From assembly GCA_030037575.1 (NCBI GenBank), contig JASHRB010000602.1, positions 1-6,950 on the forward strand: a stretch of 6,950 bases of DNA. Direction: 5' to 3'. The notes beneath the pieces were generated by a model. The model made no database searches. It saw only the letters and a program-made list of their open reading frames with translations, and was not told the origin of the DNA. Position 1 is the stretch's first letter. Each line of letters begins with the position of its first letter. Shown here piece after piece: positions 1 to 6,476 of this stretch. This DNA comes from Candidatus Sulfotelmatobacter sp. Lineage in GTDB: Bacteria > Acidobacteriota > Terriglobia > Terriglobales > Acidobacteriaceae. Both the position numbers and the translations under genes were made by a program.

Positions 1-197
1 TGCAACTCTCCGGGCACACTCATCTCGGACAGTTTATTCCATGGAGCTGGATGGCGCGGCGCATTTACCGGCAGTTCGTTTACGGCCTCAGCCGGATCGG
101 CAGGATGCAGGTATTTACTTCGAGCGGAGCAGGAACCTGGGGCCCTCCGCTGCGGCTGGGATCGAAACCCGAGATCGTGGTCTTGGAATTTAGCTAA
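1..197 (+). CDS. Metallophosphoesterase (calcineurin-like), C-terminal fragment
   Basis: The gene enters from the left edge; its first complete codon is at base 3 and it ends at TAA 195-197, leaving 64 residues. The fragment opens with QLSGHTHLGQ. The GHTH signature is the last metal-binding motif of calcineurin-like phosphoesterases, where both histidines contact the dinuclear metal centre. It ends with WGPPLRLGSKPEIVVLEF, which resembles the closing beta strands of the YkuE/YaeI-like subgroup (a glycine-rich strand, an arginine, then PEI before a hydrophobic end). Members are often membrane-anchored phosphodiesterases acting on lipids or nucleotides, but the N-terminus that would show an anchor lies outside the window, so the substrate is unknown. 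It converges on the minus-strand activase gene, with 50 nt between the two stop codons. The family call is firm; the subgroup is inference. Confidence 0.85.
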   Translation, partial: QLSGHTHLGQFIPWSWMARRIYRQFVYGLSRIGRMQVFTSSGAGTWGPPLRLGSKPEIVVLEFS

Positions 198-204
198 GCT
201 CGCG

Positions 205-226
205 CCCTCGCCCTCGCGGGCGAGGG
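205..226. terminator. GC-rich hairpin between convergent genes, possible bidirectional terminator
   Basis: CCCTCGCCC (205-213) and GGGCGAGGG (218-226) form a perfect 9-bp stem closed by the 4-nt loop TCGC. It starts 7 nt past the phosphoesterase stop (plus strand) and about 21 nt past the activase stop (minus strand), where a shared terminator would sit. Neither strand has a run of T after the stem, so it is not a classical intrinsic terminator. It may end transcription inefficiently, protect 3' ends, or belong to a dispersed palindrome family. Confidence 0.45.
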
Positions 227-247
227 AGGCGCCTGGCGGGCACCCCA

Positions 248-3200
248 CTAATCTCCCGCCACTTCCTCCTGTTGCCAGCTTTCCTCCTGCACGGAGGGCA
301 TCCCGGCCGGGTACTGCTCACCGCGCAACTGCGCTTCCAGCGCGGCGAGTTGGGCTTCGATATCCTGCTCGGCTTTGCGCTTACGAATGATTTCCTCGCG
401 GTAACGGCGCAGGAAGTAATCGATGGTTTCGACGCGAATCTTGATCGAGCCGGTCGGCTTGTTCTCGTCGAGATCTTTGAAGCAGAAGTAGGGCGTGCCG
501 GATTGCTCGATGATGCCTTCGATCACCCCGTAAATCGGCGCGTCATGGCCGCACTTGAAGCTGGAAATTTCGAGCGCCACCAAATTGGGGTGCCGCGCCG
601 TGAATTTCGCCGCCCACACCTTATGGTTGGTGCTGCAGGAGTAAGAATTTTTCCACGCATCGCCGATATCCAGCGCATGACTGATCACCCCCGAGCGGAC
701 TTCGTCACCGAAAAGGCGATCCAGCAAATCCTCGTCTTGCGGCAGCGTGTTCTGCGAGAAGATGGGATAGCCGAGCTTCTGGAATTCATCGAGAATCTCG
801 TGATTGAGACCGGGATCGTGGTGATAGGGCCGGCCGAGCATCACGATGCCGATGCGGTCTTCGCGCTCCAGTTGATCCATGACCTGACGCGCGCGGCGGC
901 GAATGCCGGTTTCGTATTCCTGCAGCGCCGCAAACCCCGATTCGCAAGCGCGTTCGTTTTCTTCCGGGGAAAGTCCGAGCACCGACTGAAACGCCTGCAG
1001 CATTTGGAAGGCGAAGAGCTTCCGGTCAGCGAAGTTGAGCACTGGATCGATGTAGGTCAGCTGGTGCTCGGCGAAAACGTCGTTTTCTTTGGTGAACGCG
1101 GCTTTTACGGTTTCCGGAGTGGCCGTGACCGTGGGGCAGGCATTCGCGCCGACAATGTTCACCAGCGACGAATGCAGCACGTCATACATGGGGAAGAAGA
1201 TCACATCGAGCGGCTTTTTCTTGTGTTTTTCCTGAATCAGGTTGTAAACGTGCGAAATGCCGATTTTCGCCGGAAAGCAGGGATCGATTGCCCCCCGGCT
1301 GGCGCCGGCGCGGTAAAGGTCGGAACTGGTGTAATCGGAGTAAATGATGTTCTCCGGTTCGACGCCCAGGCTTTCCAAATAGGCGTTGAACAGCGGCGCG
1401 TAGGTGTAAATATTGAGCACGCGCGGAATGCCGACGCGGACACGCTTGCGCTTTTCCATCAGGGCGCGGCGCTGTTGATCGCCCTTCTTCCATCCCGCCC
1501 AACCACGCTGGGGAAGGGGGTCGGCCACGCTCTTGGCGTTCGTCGGACGGAAGACTTCTTTCGCGGCCATGTCGACGAAGTTGGGATGCTGATCGCGCAG
1601 CTTATCGAGACCCGCCTTGATTTCCTTCATGTCATCGACGTCTTCGACCAACCCCTTTTCGCAGGTGGCGATGATCAACCGCTGCTCGCCCACCATCAGG
1701 GGTACCTTCGTGACCTTATTCATGGGCACGAAATTCTTTGCCGGTTCGGTGCGAATGTCGATGAAGGTGCGCAGGCAGTTATTCTTGCAGAAATAGCAGC
1801 GCGTCGCTTCATTGCGCGTGGTGCGGTATTCGATCTTGCGAACCGCATCGAGGCCGACAAAGGTCGTGCGCTGGCCGTTGCGCCACAGACGCAAAGACTC
1901 CTGCGCCGCACCGATGGCACCGGATTCGCCACAGTGTTCATGCACGATGATTTCTGGAGTCTTGCCGGTCGCGCGGAAGCTGTTGCGAATGAAATCGACT
2001 TCGGCTTTCACCACGGCGAGATTGTTCTGCGTTCCTCCCTGCAGGACGAAACGTGAGCCGAGCGCAGCAAGATTCGGAATGCTGGCAACGTACAGGAAAA
2101 CGTTCTTCGGCAGCACCGCCGCCAATCCGGCCAGAATTTCTTCCGCGCGCCACCCCTGGCGCTGGAAGTTGACGATGTCGGACTGCATGAACACGGCGCA
2201 GCCGTAGCCGAAAACCGGCATCGCCTGGGCGGAGAAAGCCAGGTCGGCGTACTGATTGACGCTCAGGCCGAAGCCTTCAGCGGTCGATTGCAGAAAGTAT
2301 CCGTTACCAGCCGAGCACTGCGTATTGAGCTTGAAATCTTTTACGCGGCCGTTGTGCAGGATGATGATCTTGATATCCTGCCCGCCCACGTCGACGATGA
2401 CGTGCGGATCCGCGTAGAACTTGAGCGCGGATTCGGTGTGCGCGACGGTTTCGACCAGGGCCACATCGGCTTTTAAAACATCTTTGAGAATGTCTTTGGC
2501 GTAGCCGGTGGTGGCCACGCCCAGAACTTCAAGCTTGGCATTTTGTGCTTCAACTTGTCCGCGCAGGTTCTCGAACATTTCGATCGTGTCTTGAATCGGG
2601 TTGCCGTTCGAGAGCTGATACGATTTGCAAAGAATGTCGCCGTTTTCGTCGAGCAGAACCGCTTTGGTCGAGGTCGATCCGCCGTCGATGCCGATGAAGC
2701 CCGCCACCGTGCTGTTTTTCGGAAAGACCGCGGGCGTGAATTTCTTGCGGCGATACGCCTGTTTGAAAACGTCGAGGTCTTCCGGCTTTTCCACCAATCC
2801 CTTGCCGCCCGATTTGGCTTTTTCTTCCTGGCGTCCGAACTCGATGTAGTGAATCAGGTTGTCGTAGCCGCGATAGCAGCCGACGCAGTCGTCTTCGCTG
2901 CGCCCGAACTCGATCGAGCCCAGAGCGGCGAAATACTGCGCGTTGGGCGGAACTTTGATCAGATCTTCCGGCTTTGCGCCTTCCGGTATGGCAACCTTGC
3001 GCTCCTGCCACATGCGCGGGATGTTTGCGATCCAGGCTTCTTTCATGCCGCGAATGAAGCTATTAGGACCGCCGAGCAGCAACACGTGGGGACGCAAGGT
3101 GTGGCCGCGGGTAAGGACGCTGAGATTCTGCAGAACGATGGCTTCGAACAAAGAAGCCATCAATTCGTCCGAGGGCGTGCCGACTTTTTGCAGGCCGTTG

Positions 3201-3862
3201 ATGTCGGTTTCAGCAAAAACCCCGCACTTGCCCGCGACTTTGTGCAGCTTAATGCCGTTGTATTTCTGCTGGGCGAGCAGTGCGGTCGGAATTTTGAGCT
3301 TGGCATTGATCTTGTCGATGACCGCGCCCGTGCCCCCGGCGCACTTGTCGTTCATCGAAGGGATTTTTTTCTTGCGCCCCGTTTCCTCATCGTCTTTGAA
3401 GACGATAATCTTCGCGTCCTGCCCCCCGAGTTCGATCACCGAATAGACTTCCGGGTGCAGCTTCTCAACCGCCAGCGAAACCGCCGTCACCTCCTGCACG
3501 AATTTCGCGCCGATCTGGTCGGCAATCGCGCCCCCGCCCGAGCCGGTCATGAACATGCGCGTGTTGTGCGCATTGATGCCCACTTCGCTCTCCATGCGCC
3601 GCAAAAATTCCAACGTCTTTTCCGGCTGCTTGGTTTCGTGGCGCTGGTAATCCTGCCAGAGGACTTGATCGCCGGCCGCGTCCACCGCCACGGCTTTCAC
3701 GGTCGTCGAGCCCACGTCGAGGCCGACCATAAACTGGGTGTGATGGTCGTGCGGCTTTTGCGCATGCTTGATCTGCTGAATGGTAGGCTGGCGAGCCTCA
3801 AGTCCGTCGAGGCCCGCAATCTGGATCAGCTTCGGGCCTTGGTGATGGTCGTGATCGTGCAT
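248..3862 (-). CDS. Fused tandem acyl-CoA dehydratase activase (two BadF/HgdC ATPase domains) with DUF2229/COG3580 dehydratase-like half
   Basis: This 1204-residue cytosolic protein has no signal peptide or membrane segment. Domain 1 (about 46-320) is an ASKHA ATPase of the HgdC/BadF type: VGLDVGSTT at 46-54, ELGGQDAK at 144-151, NDKCAGGTG at 171-179, C213 before VFAETD, and LLGGPNSF at 262-269. A linker carries a CxxC (C326, C329). Domain 2 (about 388-615) repeats the plan: GIDGGSTSTK at 391-400, DVGGQDIK at 491-498, TQCSAGNG at 514-521 and C555. A four-cysteine stretch follows (C689, C692, C696, C734). Residues about 808-1150 match DUF2229/COG3580, with GIPRVLNIY at 811-819, PCFPAKIG at 861-868, GRPYHHDPGLNHEI at 1010-1023 and SFKCGHD at 1101-1107. 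The tail (1150-1182) is charged and probably coiled-coil. In this family ATP hydrolysis drives low-potential electron transfer to a dehydratase or reductase. The start at 3862 has AGAGGA four bases upstream; Met45 would give only the core. The N-terminus is histidine-rich. The true substrate is unknown. Confidence 0.9.
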   Translation of the reverse strand: MHDHDHHQGPKLIQIAGLDGLEARQPTIQQIKHAQKPHDHHTQFMVGLDVGSTTVKAVAVDAAGDQVLWQDYQRHETKQPEKTLEFLRRMESEVGINAHNTRMFMTGSGGGAIADQIGAKFVQEVTAVSLAVEKLHPEVYSVIELGGQDAKIIVFKDDEETGRKKKIPSMNDKCAGGTGAVIDKINAKLKIPTALLAQQKYNGIKLHKVAGKCGVFAETDINGLQKVGTPSDELMASLFEAIVLQNLSVLTRGHTLRPHVLLLGGPNSFIRGMKEAWIANIPRMWQERKVAIPEGAKPEDLIKVPPNAQYFAALGSIEFGRSEDDCVGCYRGYDNLIHYIEFGRQEEKAKSGGKGLVEKPEDLDVFKQAYRRKKFTPAVFPKNSTVAGFIGIDGGSTSTKAVLLDENGDILCKSYQLSNGNPIQDTIEMFENLRGQVEAQNAKLEVLGVATTGYAKDILKDVLKADVALVETVAHTESALKFYADPHVIVDVGGQDIKIIILHNGRVKDFKLNTQCSAGNGYFLQSTAEGFGLSVNQYADLAFSAQAMPVFGYGCAVFMQSDIVNFQRQGWRAEEILAGLAAVLPKNVFLYVASIPNLAALGSRFVLQGGTQNNLAVVKAEVDFIRNSFRATGKTPEIIVHEHCGESGAIGAAQESLRLWRNGQRTTFVGLDAVRKIEYRTTRNEATRCYFCKNNCLRTFIDIRTEPAKNFVPMNKVTKVPLMVGEQRLIIATCEKGLVEDVDDMKEIKAGLDKLRDQHPNFVDMAAKEVFRPTNAKSVADPLPQRGWAGWKKGDQQRRALMEKRKRVRVGIPRVLNIYTYAPLFNAYLESLGVEPENIIYSDYTSSDLYRAGASRGAIDPCFPAKIGISHVYNLIQEKHKKKPLDVIFFPMYDVLHSSLVNIVGANACPTVTATPETVKAAFTKENDVFAEHQLTYIDPVLNFADRKLFAFQMLQAFQSVLGLSPEENERACESGFAALQEYETGIRRRARQVMDQLEREDRIGIVMLGRPYHHDPGLNHEILDEFQKLGYPIFSQNTLPQDEDLLDRLFGDEVRSGVISHALDIGDAWKNSYSCSTNHKVWAAKFTARHPNLVALEISSFKCGHDAPIYGVIEGIIEQSGTPYFCFKDLDENKPTGSIKIRVETIDYFLRRYREEIIRKRKAEQDIEAQLAALEAQLRGEQYPAGMPSVQEESWQQEEVAGD
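3740..3853 (-). repeat. 12-bp direct repeat encoding two HDHH clusters in the activase N-terminus
   Basis: CACGACCATCAC occurs twice on the minus strand, at 3853-3842 and 3751-3740, both in the same reading frame. The copies encode residues 4-7 and 38-41 (His-Asp-His-His). Together with H2 and H33 this gives eight histidines in the first 41 residues, all before the ATPase core begins near residue 46. Confidence 0.75.
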
Positions 3863-3866
3863 TGAG

Positions 3867-3872
3867 TCCTCT
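3867..3872 (-). promoter_or_regulatory. Ribosome binding site of the activase gene
   Basis: The minus strand reads AGAGGA-CTCA-ATG, a good Shine-Dalgarno core four bases before the ATG at 3862. It supports the long start that includes the histidine-rich extension over an internal start at Met45. Confidence 0.65.
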
Positions 3873-3888
3873 GTAAATTAGAAAAAAC

Positions 3889-3925
3889 CTTTGACCGCGG
3901 AGAACGCCGAGTTGGCCCAGAAAAG
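3889..3925. repeat. Possible copy of a dispersed intergenic repeat of the accgcagagaacgc type
   Basis: The spacer between the two operon genes holds, on the plus strand, TTGACCGCGGAGAACGCCGA with an A-rich flank on each side. This resembles a short phrase (accgcagagaacgcagag) that I remember as recurring between genes in several bacterial phyla. The match is from memory and imperfect. The rest of the 154-nt spacer (3863-4016) shows no gene, no clear promoter, and only a weak 5-bp hairpin at 3975-3988. Confidence 0.3.
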
Positions 3926-4016
3926 CCCGACCCGAAAGACTTAAAATATCAGCGCTCTCAGCTATCCCGGCGGTGGATGTCTTCATCCCGCGTCCGAAGA
4001 ATCTCAGCCGCGAGTA

Positions 4017-5807
4017 TTAATCGCCCGACATCGCCGGGACCGCTTCGACCGGCACCCGCGACCGCTTCTGGAAGCGCGTGTCTTTATCGATTCGCTGGCT
4101 TACGTGCAGAACGAACTGGGCGGCGGTTCCGGCAACGCCTTCCTGGTGGGGCACGCGATAGAAGGGCCGCTTCAGCTCGGGATGCTGGTCGATGTATTCG
4201 CGAATATGCTGCATGCTCTTGCCCGTCGACTTGAGGCAGTGCTCGAACTCGGCCTTGGCTTTCACCTTGGCTTCGCCCAGCGCCATTTGCACCCGGCTGT
4301 GGGCGTTGACCTCGCCTTCGCCGGAGGTTTCGATGGGCAGGAAGATCATATCTTTGAACTTGTTGATCACAGCCGATTGCACGCCATCCGATTGCGAGGA
4401 GGGCATGCAGCCGAAGGGCTTCAGCGCCAGCACCATGTGACAGAGCTTGTGCACGGTGTAATAGACGTTTTTGCCGACTTCGAGGTGGCCCTCACCGCCG
4501 CGCGCGAACTGGTTATAGAAGGGATGAGCCAGGTCGGCCAGTTCCTGCTGGGGCACCAGATGGTGGGTGATGCCGCCCAGATTCTTGATGGCGCGGTGAT
4601 AGAAGAAGTTCCACATGCGCTGCCCGGCGCCGATGCCCCACAGCTTTTTGTGCAGCCCGATGTAGTTGGCAAACTGCTTGTTGAACTCGTACCACTGGGG
4701 ATTTTTGTGCGGGCGGTTCACCGGCCACTTCGCCTTGGCGTGCGCCTTGGCTTGATACATCAGGTAGGCAACCCAGGTCGCGATCGGCTCGACGAGCACC
4801 TGCGCGCCTTCGCGCTCGAGGAATTCGAACATGTGGAAGTTGCCGTCGCCCTCCGTGGTCTGCGCCCAAAACTCGCCGGTGATCTTGACCACCGGCTTCA
4901 CCCGAGTCCGGTCGACTTCAATCGCATCCATCTTGTCACGCGCCGACTTCAACGCGTTCAGATAATCCTGGCCCCACATGTGCTCGTGCCACTTGCCGAA
5001 CACGTTGAAGGTGTTGCGCAAAACTTTGTTGCTCTTGACCTTGGGCTTCAGCCAGTTGGGCGCGCTCTGTTCGATCTCGAACGACTTGCGATTCTGCATG
5101 TCTGCGCAGAGTTCGCCAACCATTTCCGGGAAGACGCGATCCGTTTCGCCTTGGTTCACCTCATAGGGACGAATCTGGTAGATCAAGTCGTTGATCACGT
5201 CCCCCATGTGCAGCGCGTTCAACATGCCGAAGCCAAAATCGATGGTGAACTTGAGGCCCGGTTCACCGGACGCGGCCTTGATCCCGTCGCTGTCTTTGAA
5301 CAGTAAAACGCGGAAGCCATCGAAGCCAGCATTCTTCAATGCAAAACGATATTCCGCTTCATACATGCCGAAGCGGCAGGGACCGCAAGAGCCGGCGGTG
5401 AAGAACACGTAGTTGTTCAGAATCTGCTCGCGCGTCAGGCCTTCTTTTTCGAGGAACTGCAAATACTGCACCAGATTGCCCACCGTGAAATAGGTCGGAT
5501 TGCATTGCCCGTTGTTGCCGAATTCCTTGCCGATCTGGAAAGCCGGCACGTCCGGCACGGGCAGCTTTTCGCAGCGGTAGCCGCAGCCTTGGAAAACGGC
5601 ACGAATCAGATCCTCGTGCTTCCAGGTAAATCCGCCAAACAGAATCGTGGTGTGCGCGCGCTGTTCGGCGGTGAATGCCCGCTCCACCGGACGGTGAAAA
5701 TGGTTCGCCTGATCCAGCCCTGCAATCTTACGCAAGCGAATTCGTTCGGCCTCTAAACGTTTCTTGATCTCCGAATCATTTTCAATCTGTACAAAATTCG
5801 TGGCCAT
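4017..5807 (-). CDS. COG3581-type 2-hydroxyacyl-CoA dehydratase-like iron-sulfur protein
   Basis: This 596-residue soluble protein probably partners the downstream activase. Its N-terminal half has TTILFGGFTWKHED (53-66), EFGNNGQCNPTYFTVGN (95-111) and TAGSCGPCRFGMYEAEY (137-153). These match the COG3581 pattern in which a conserved NxQCxP and a later Cys-rich GPCR-like loop hold candidate cluster ligands (C102, C141, C144). The C-terminal half has KITGEFWAQT (308-317), the motif PFGCMPSSQSDG (464-475, C467) and SGEGEVNAHSRVQ (495-507), where family members usually end with an Arg-rich segment. Proteins of this kind are related to HgdA/HgdB and BcrB/BcrC and take electrons from the ATPase activase. 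COG3581 members are often fused to the C-terminus of the activase; here the module is a separate first gene, 154 nt ahead of it. The frame is open upstream to an ATG at 5918, but the ATG at 5807 has the ribosome site and conserved-looking sequence starts only there. The reaction is unknown. Confidence 0.88.
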   Translation of the reverse strand: MATNFVQIENDSEIKKRLEAERIRLRKIAGLDQANHFHRPVERAFTAEQRAHTTILFGGFTWKHEDLIRAVFQGCGYRCEKLPVPDVPAFQIGKEFGNNGQCNPTYFTVGNLVQYLQFLEKEGLTREQILNNYVFFTAGSCGPCRFGMYEAEYRFALKNAGFDGFRVLLFKDSDGIKAASGEPGLKFTIDFGFGMLNALHMGDVINDLIYQIRPYEVNQGETDRVFPEMVGELCADMQNRKSFEIEQSAPNWLKPKVKSNKVLRNTFNVFGKWHEHMWGQDYLNALKSARDKMDAIEVDRTRVKPVVKITGEFWAQTTEGDGNFHMFEFLEREGAQVLVEPIATWVAYLMYQAKAHAKAKWPVNRPHKNPQWYEFNKQFANYIGLHKKLWGIGAGQRMWNFFYHRAIKNLGGITHHLVPQQELADLAHPFYNQFARGGEGHLEVGKNVYYTVHKLCHMVLALKPFGCMPSSQSDGVQSAVINKFKDMIFLPIETSGEGEVNAHSRVQMALGEAKVKAKAEFEHCLKSTGKSMQHIREYIDQHPELKRPFYRVPHQEGVAGTAAQFVLHVSQRIDKDTRFQKRSRVPVEAVPAMSGD

Positions 5808-5811
5808 AAAG

Positions 5812-5816
5812 CTCCT
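5812..5816 (-). promoter_or_regulatory. Ribosome binding site that fixes the COG3581 gene start
   Basis: The minus strand reads AGGAG-CTTT-ATG before 5807. The upstream in-frame ATG at 5918 has no comparable site, and the 37 residues it would add look like translated leader (Pro, Arg, His and Ser-rich). Confidence 0.75.
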
Positions 5817-5869
5817 GTGGTGTTGCGCTGAATGAATTTGTTTGGGAAAGAATTGCCCGCGGATCGAAG

Positions 5870-5885
5870 GACAACCGGCGTGCCA
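5870..5885 (-). promoter_or_regulatory. Candidate sigma54 (-24/-12) promoter for the dehydratase/activase operon
   Basis: The minus strand reads TGGCACG-CCGG-TTGTC. The sigma54 consensus is TGGCACG-N4-TTGC(A/T): the -24 box and the spacing match fully, and the -12 box differs at its usually conserved C (TTGT). Transcription would start near 5858, giving a leader of about 50 nt before the ribosome site at 5812-5816. I saw no better sigma70-type pair upstream of this gene. The position is apt, but the -12 mismatch keeps this a candidate. Confidence 0.4.
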
Positions 5886-6022
5886 TGAACCCGACTGCGG
5901 AGGACGCAAACGAGGCACAACAACGGCAGGGACGGGAAATCCGCCCGATCACTTTCAACTTGCCAACCAGCAACATCCGAACTCCAAATAGAGGGGTTAG
6001 GAGGTTCGATGTCTTACACCGG

Positions 6023-6042
6023 CGGAACAACAGAAAGTTCCG
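6023..6042. promoter_or_regulatory. Inverted repeat CGGAAC-N8-GTTCCG, possible regulator site
   Basis: Two perfect 6-bp arms (6023-6028 and 6037-6042) flank the 8-nt spacer AACAGAAA. They are loosely enclosed by CCGG at 6019-6022 and 6049-6052. The centre lies about 150 bp upstream of the sigma54-like -24 box, within the range used by enhancer-binding activators. It could equally form a short RNA hairpin. No regulator gene is in the window. Confidence 0.3.
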
Positions 6043-6476
6043 TAGGCACCGGATTATGCAATGGTTGCGTTTCAGATGCTCGCGTTACGCAAACCACTTG
6101 CCCCAAGTTTCCCCAGTTGCTCAGTGAAGAGATAGACCACCTTTGTAGCAGAAACCCAGCCTCCAGTTCAAGAGATTTGGCCAGCTTGCCGGTAGGGGGC
6201 ACTACGAAATACAAGCCGGCAGTTCACACAAACGCCGGAAAACGGTCAAGGGCCGCGTGGGTAATCATGTTTGAGCGCACTCCCCTGGGGCACACGGATT
6301 CTGTTCCGCTCAGCGGTTGGTGCAGTAATTTATGACACTTAGGCAGGGGCAAGATGTTTTGTTTCCTTTTTGAAGAGGAACCGCTGCTCTGCAGCCGGTA
6401 CTGCGATGAAATCGAACCTTTCTTCGCCACCTGGCTACTTTCCATTTAGGCTTCCGATCCATGGGAGAATGGCTTT

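Larger units (their letters stand above)
5808..6476. other. Long divergent intergenic region without a convincing gene
   Basis: This stretch of 669 bases separates the minus-strand operon from the plus-strand deaminase. It is visibly less GC-rich than its neighbours, and its open frames use many codons rare in the flanking genes (TTA, ATA, AGA, GTA). None shows a recognisable domain. Apart from the promoter candidate and the inverted repeat annotated separately, I see small hairpins, for example GCTGC-TCT-GCAGC at 6383-6395, and no tRNA, riboswitch or insertion-sequence ends. It presumably carries control elements for both divergent genes, or is the remnant of decayed sequence. Confidence 0.6.

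Noticed and set aside
272..2056. Long plus-strand open frame (594 codons) opposite the activase gene
   Set aside because: It lies antisense to a gene with unmistakable family motifs; its own translation has no recognisable domain. GC-biased third positions often leave the opposite strand open.
2543..3865. Long plus-strand open frame (440 codons) opposite the activase N-terminal half
   Set aside because: Same antisense shadow effect; it has no domain, and it ends at the point where the real gene begins.
3937..3968. CTGAGA on the minus strand in the operon spacer, suggestive of a TPP riboswitch
   Set aside because: The other conserved thi-box segments (such as the ACCCTT and CCTGAT parts) are absent, and the downstream gene is not a thiamine gene.
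3975..3988. Hairpin GGATG-N4-CATCC after the COG3581 stop as a terminator
   Set aside because: Only 5 bp and no T-run follows it on the minus strand. A terminator here would also separate two genes that appear to belong together.
4104..5306. Plus-strand open frame (400 codons) opposite the COG3581 gene
   Set aside because: Antisense shadow of a well supported gene, without a recognisable product.
5808..5918. Longer start at 5918 for the COG3581 gene
   Set aside because: The added 37 residues look like translated leader and have no good ribosome site, whereas AGGAG stands just before the ATG at 5807. The longer start would also overlap the candidate promoter.
6001..6020. GGTTCGAT as a tRNA T-loop
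   Set aside because: The flanking bases do not pair as a T-stem, and no acceptor, D or anticodon arm can be drawn around it.
5808..6476. Mobile element remnant or CRISPR array in the long intergenic region
   Set aside because: I found no regularly spaced repeats, terminal inverted repeats or transposase-like peptides on either strand.
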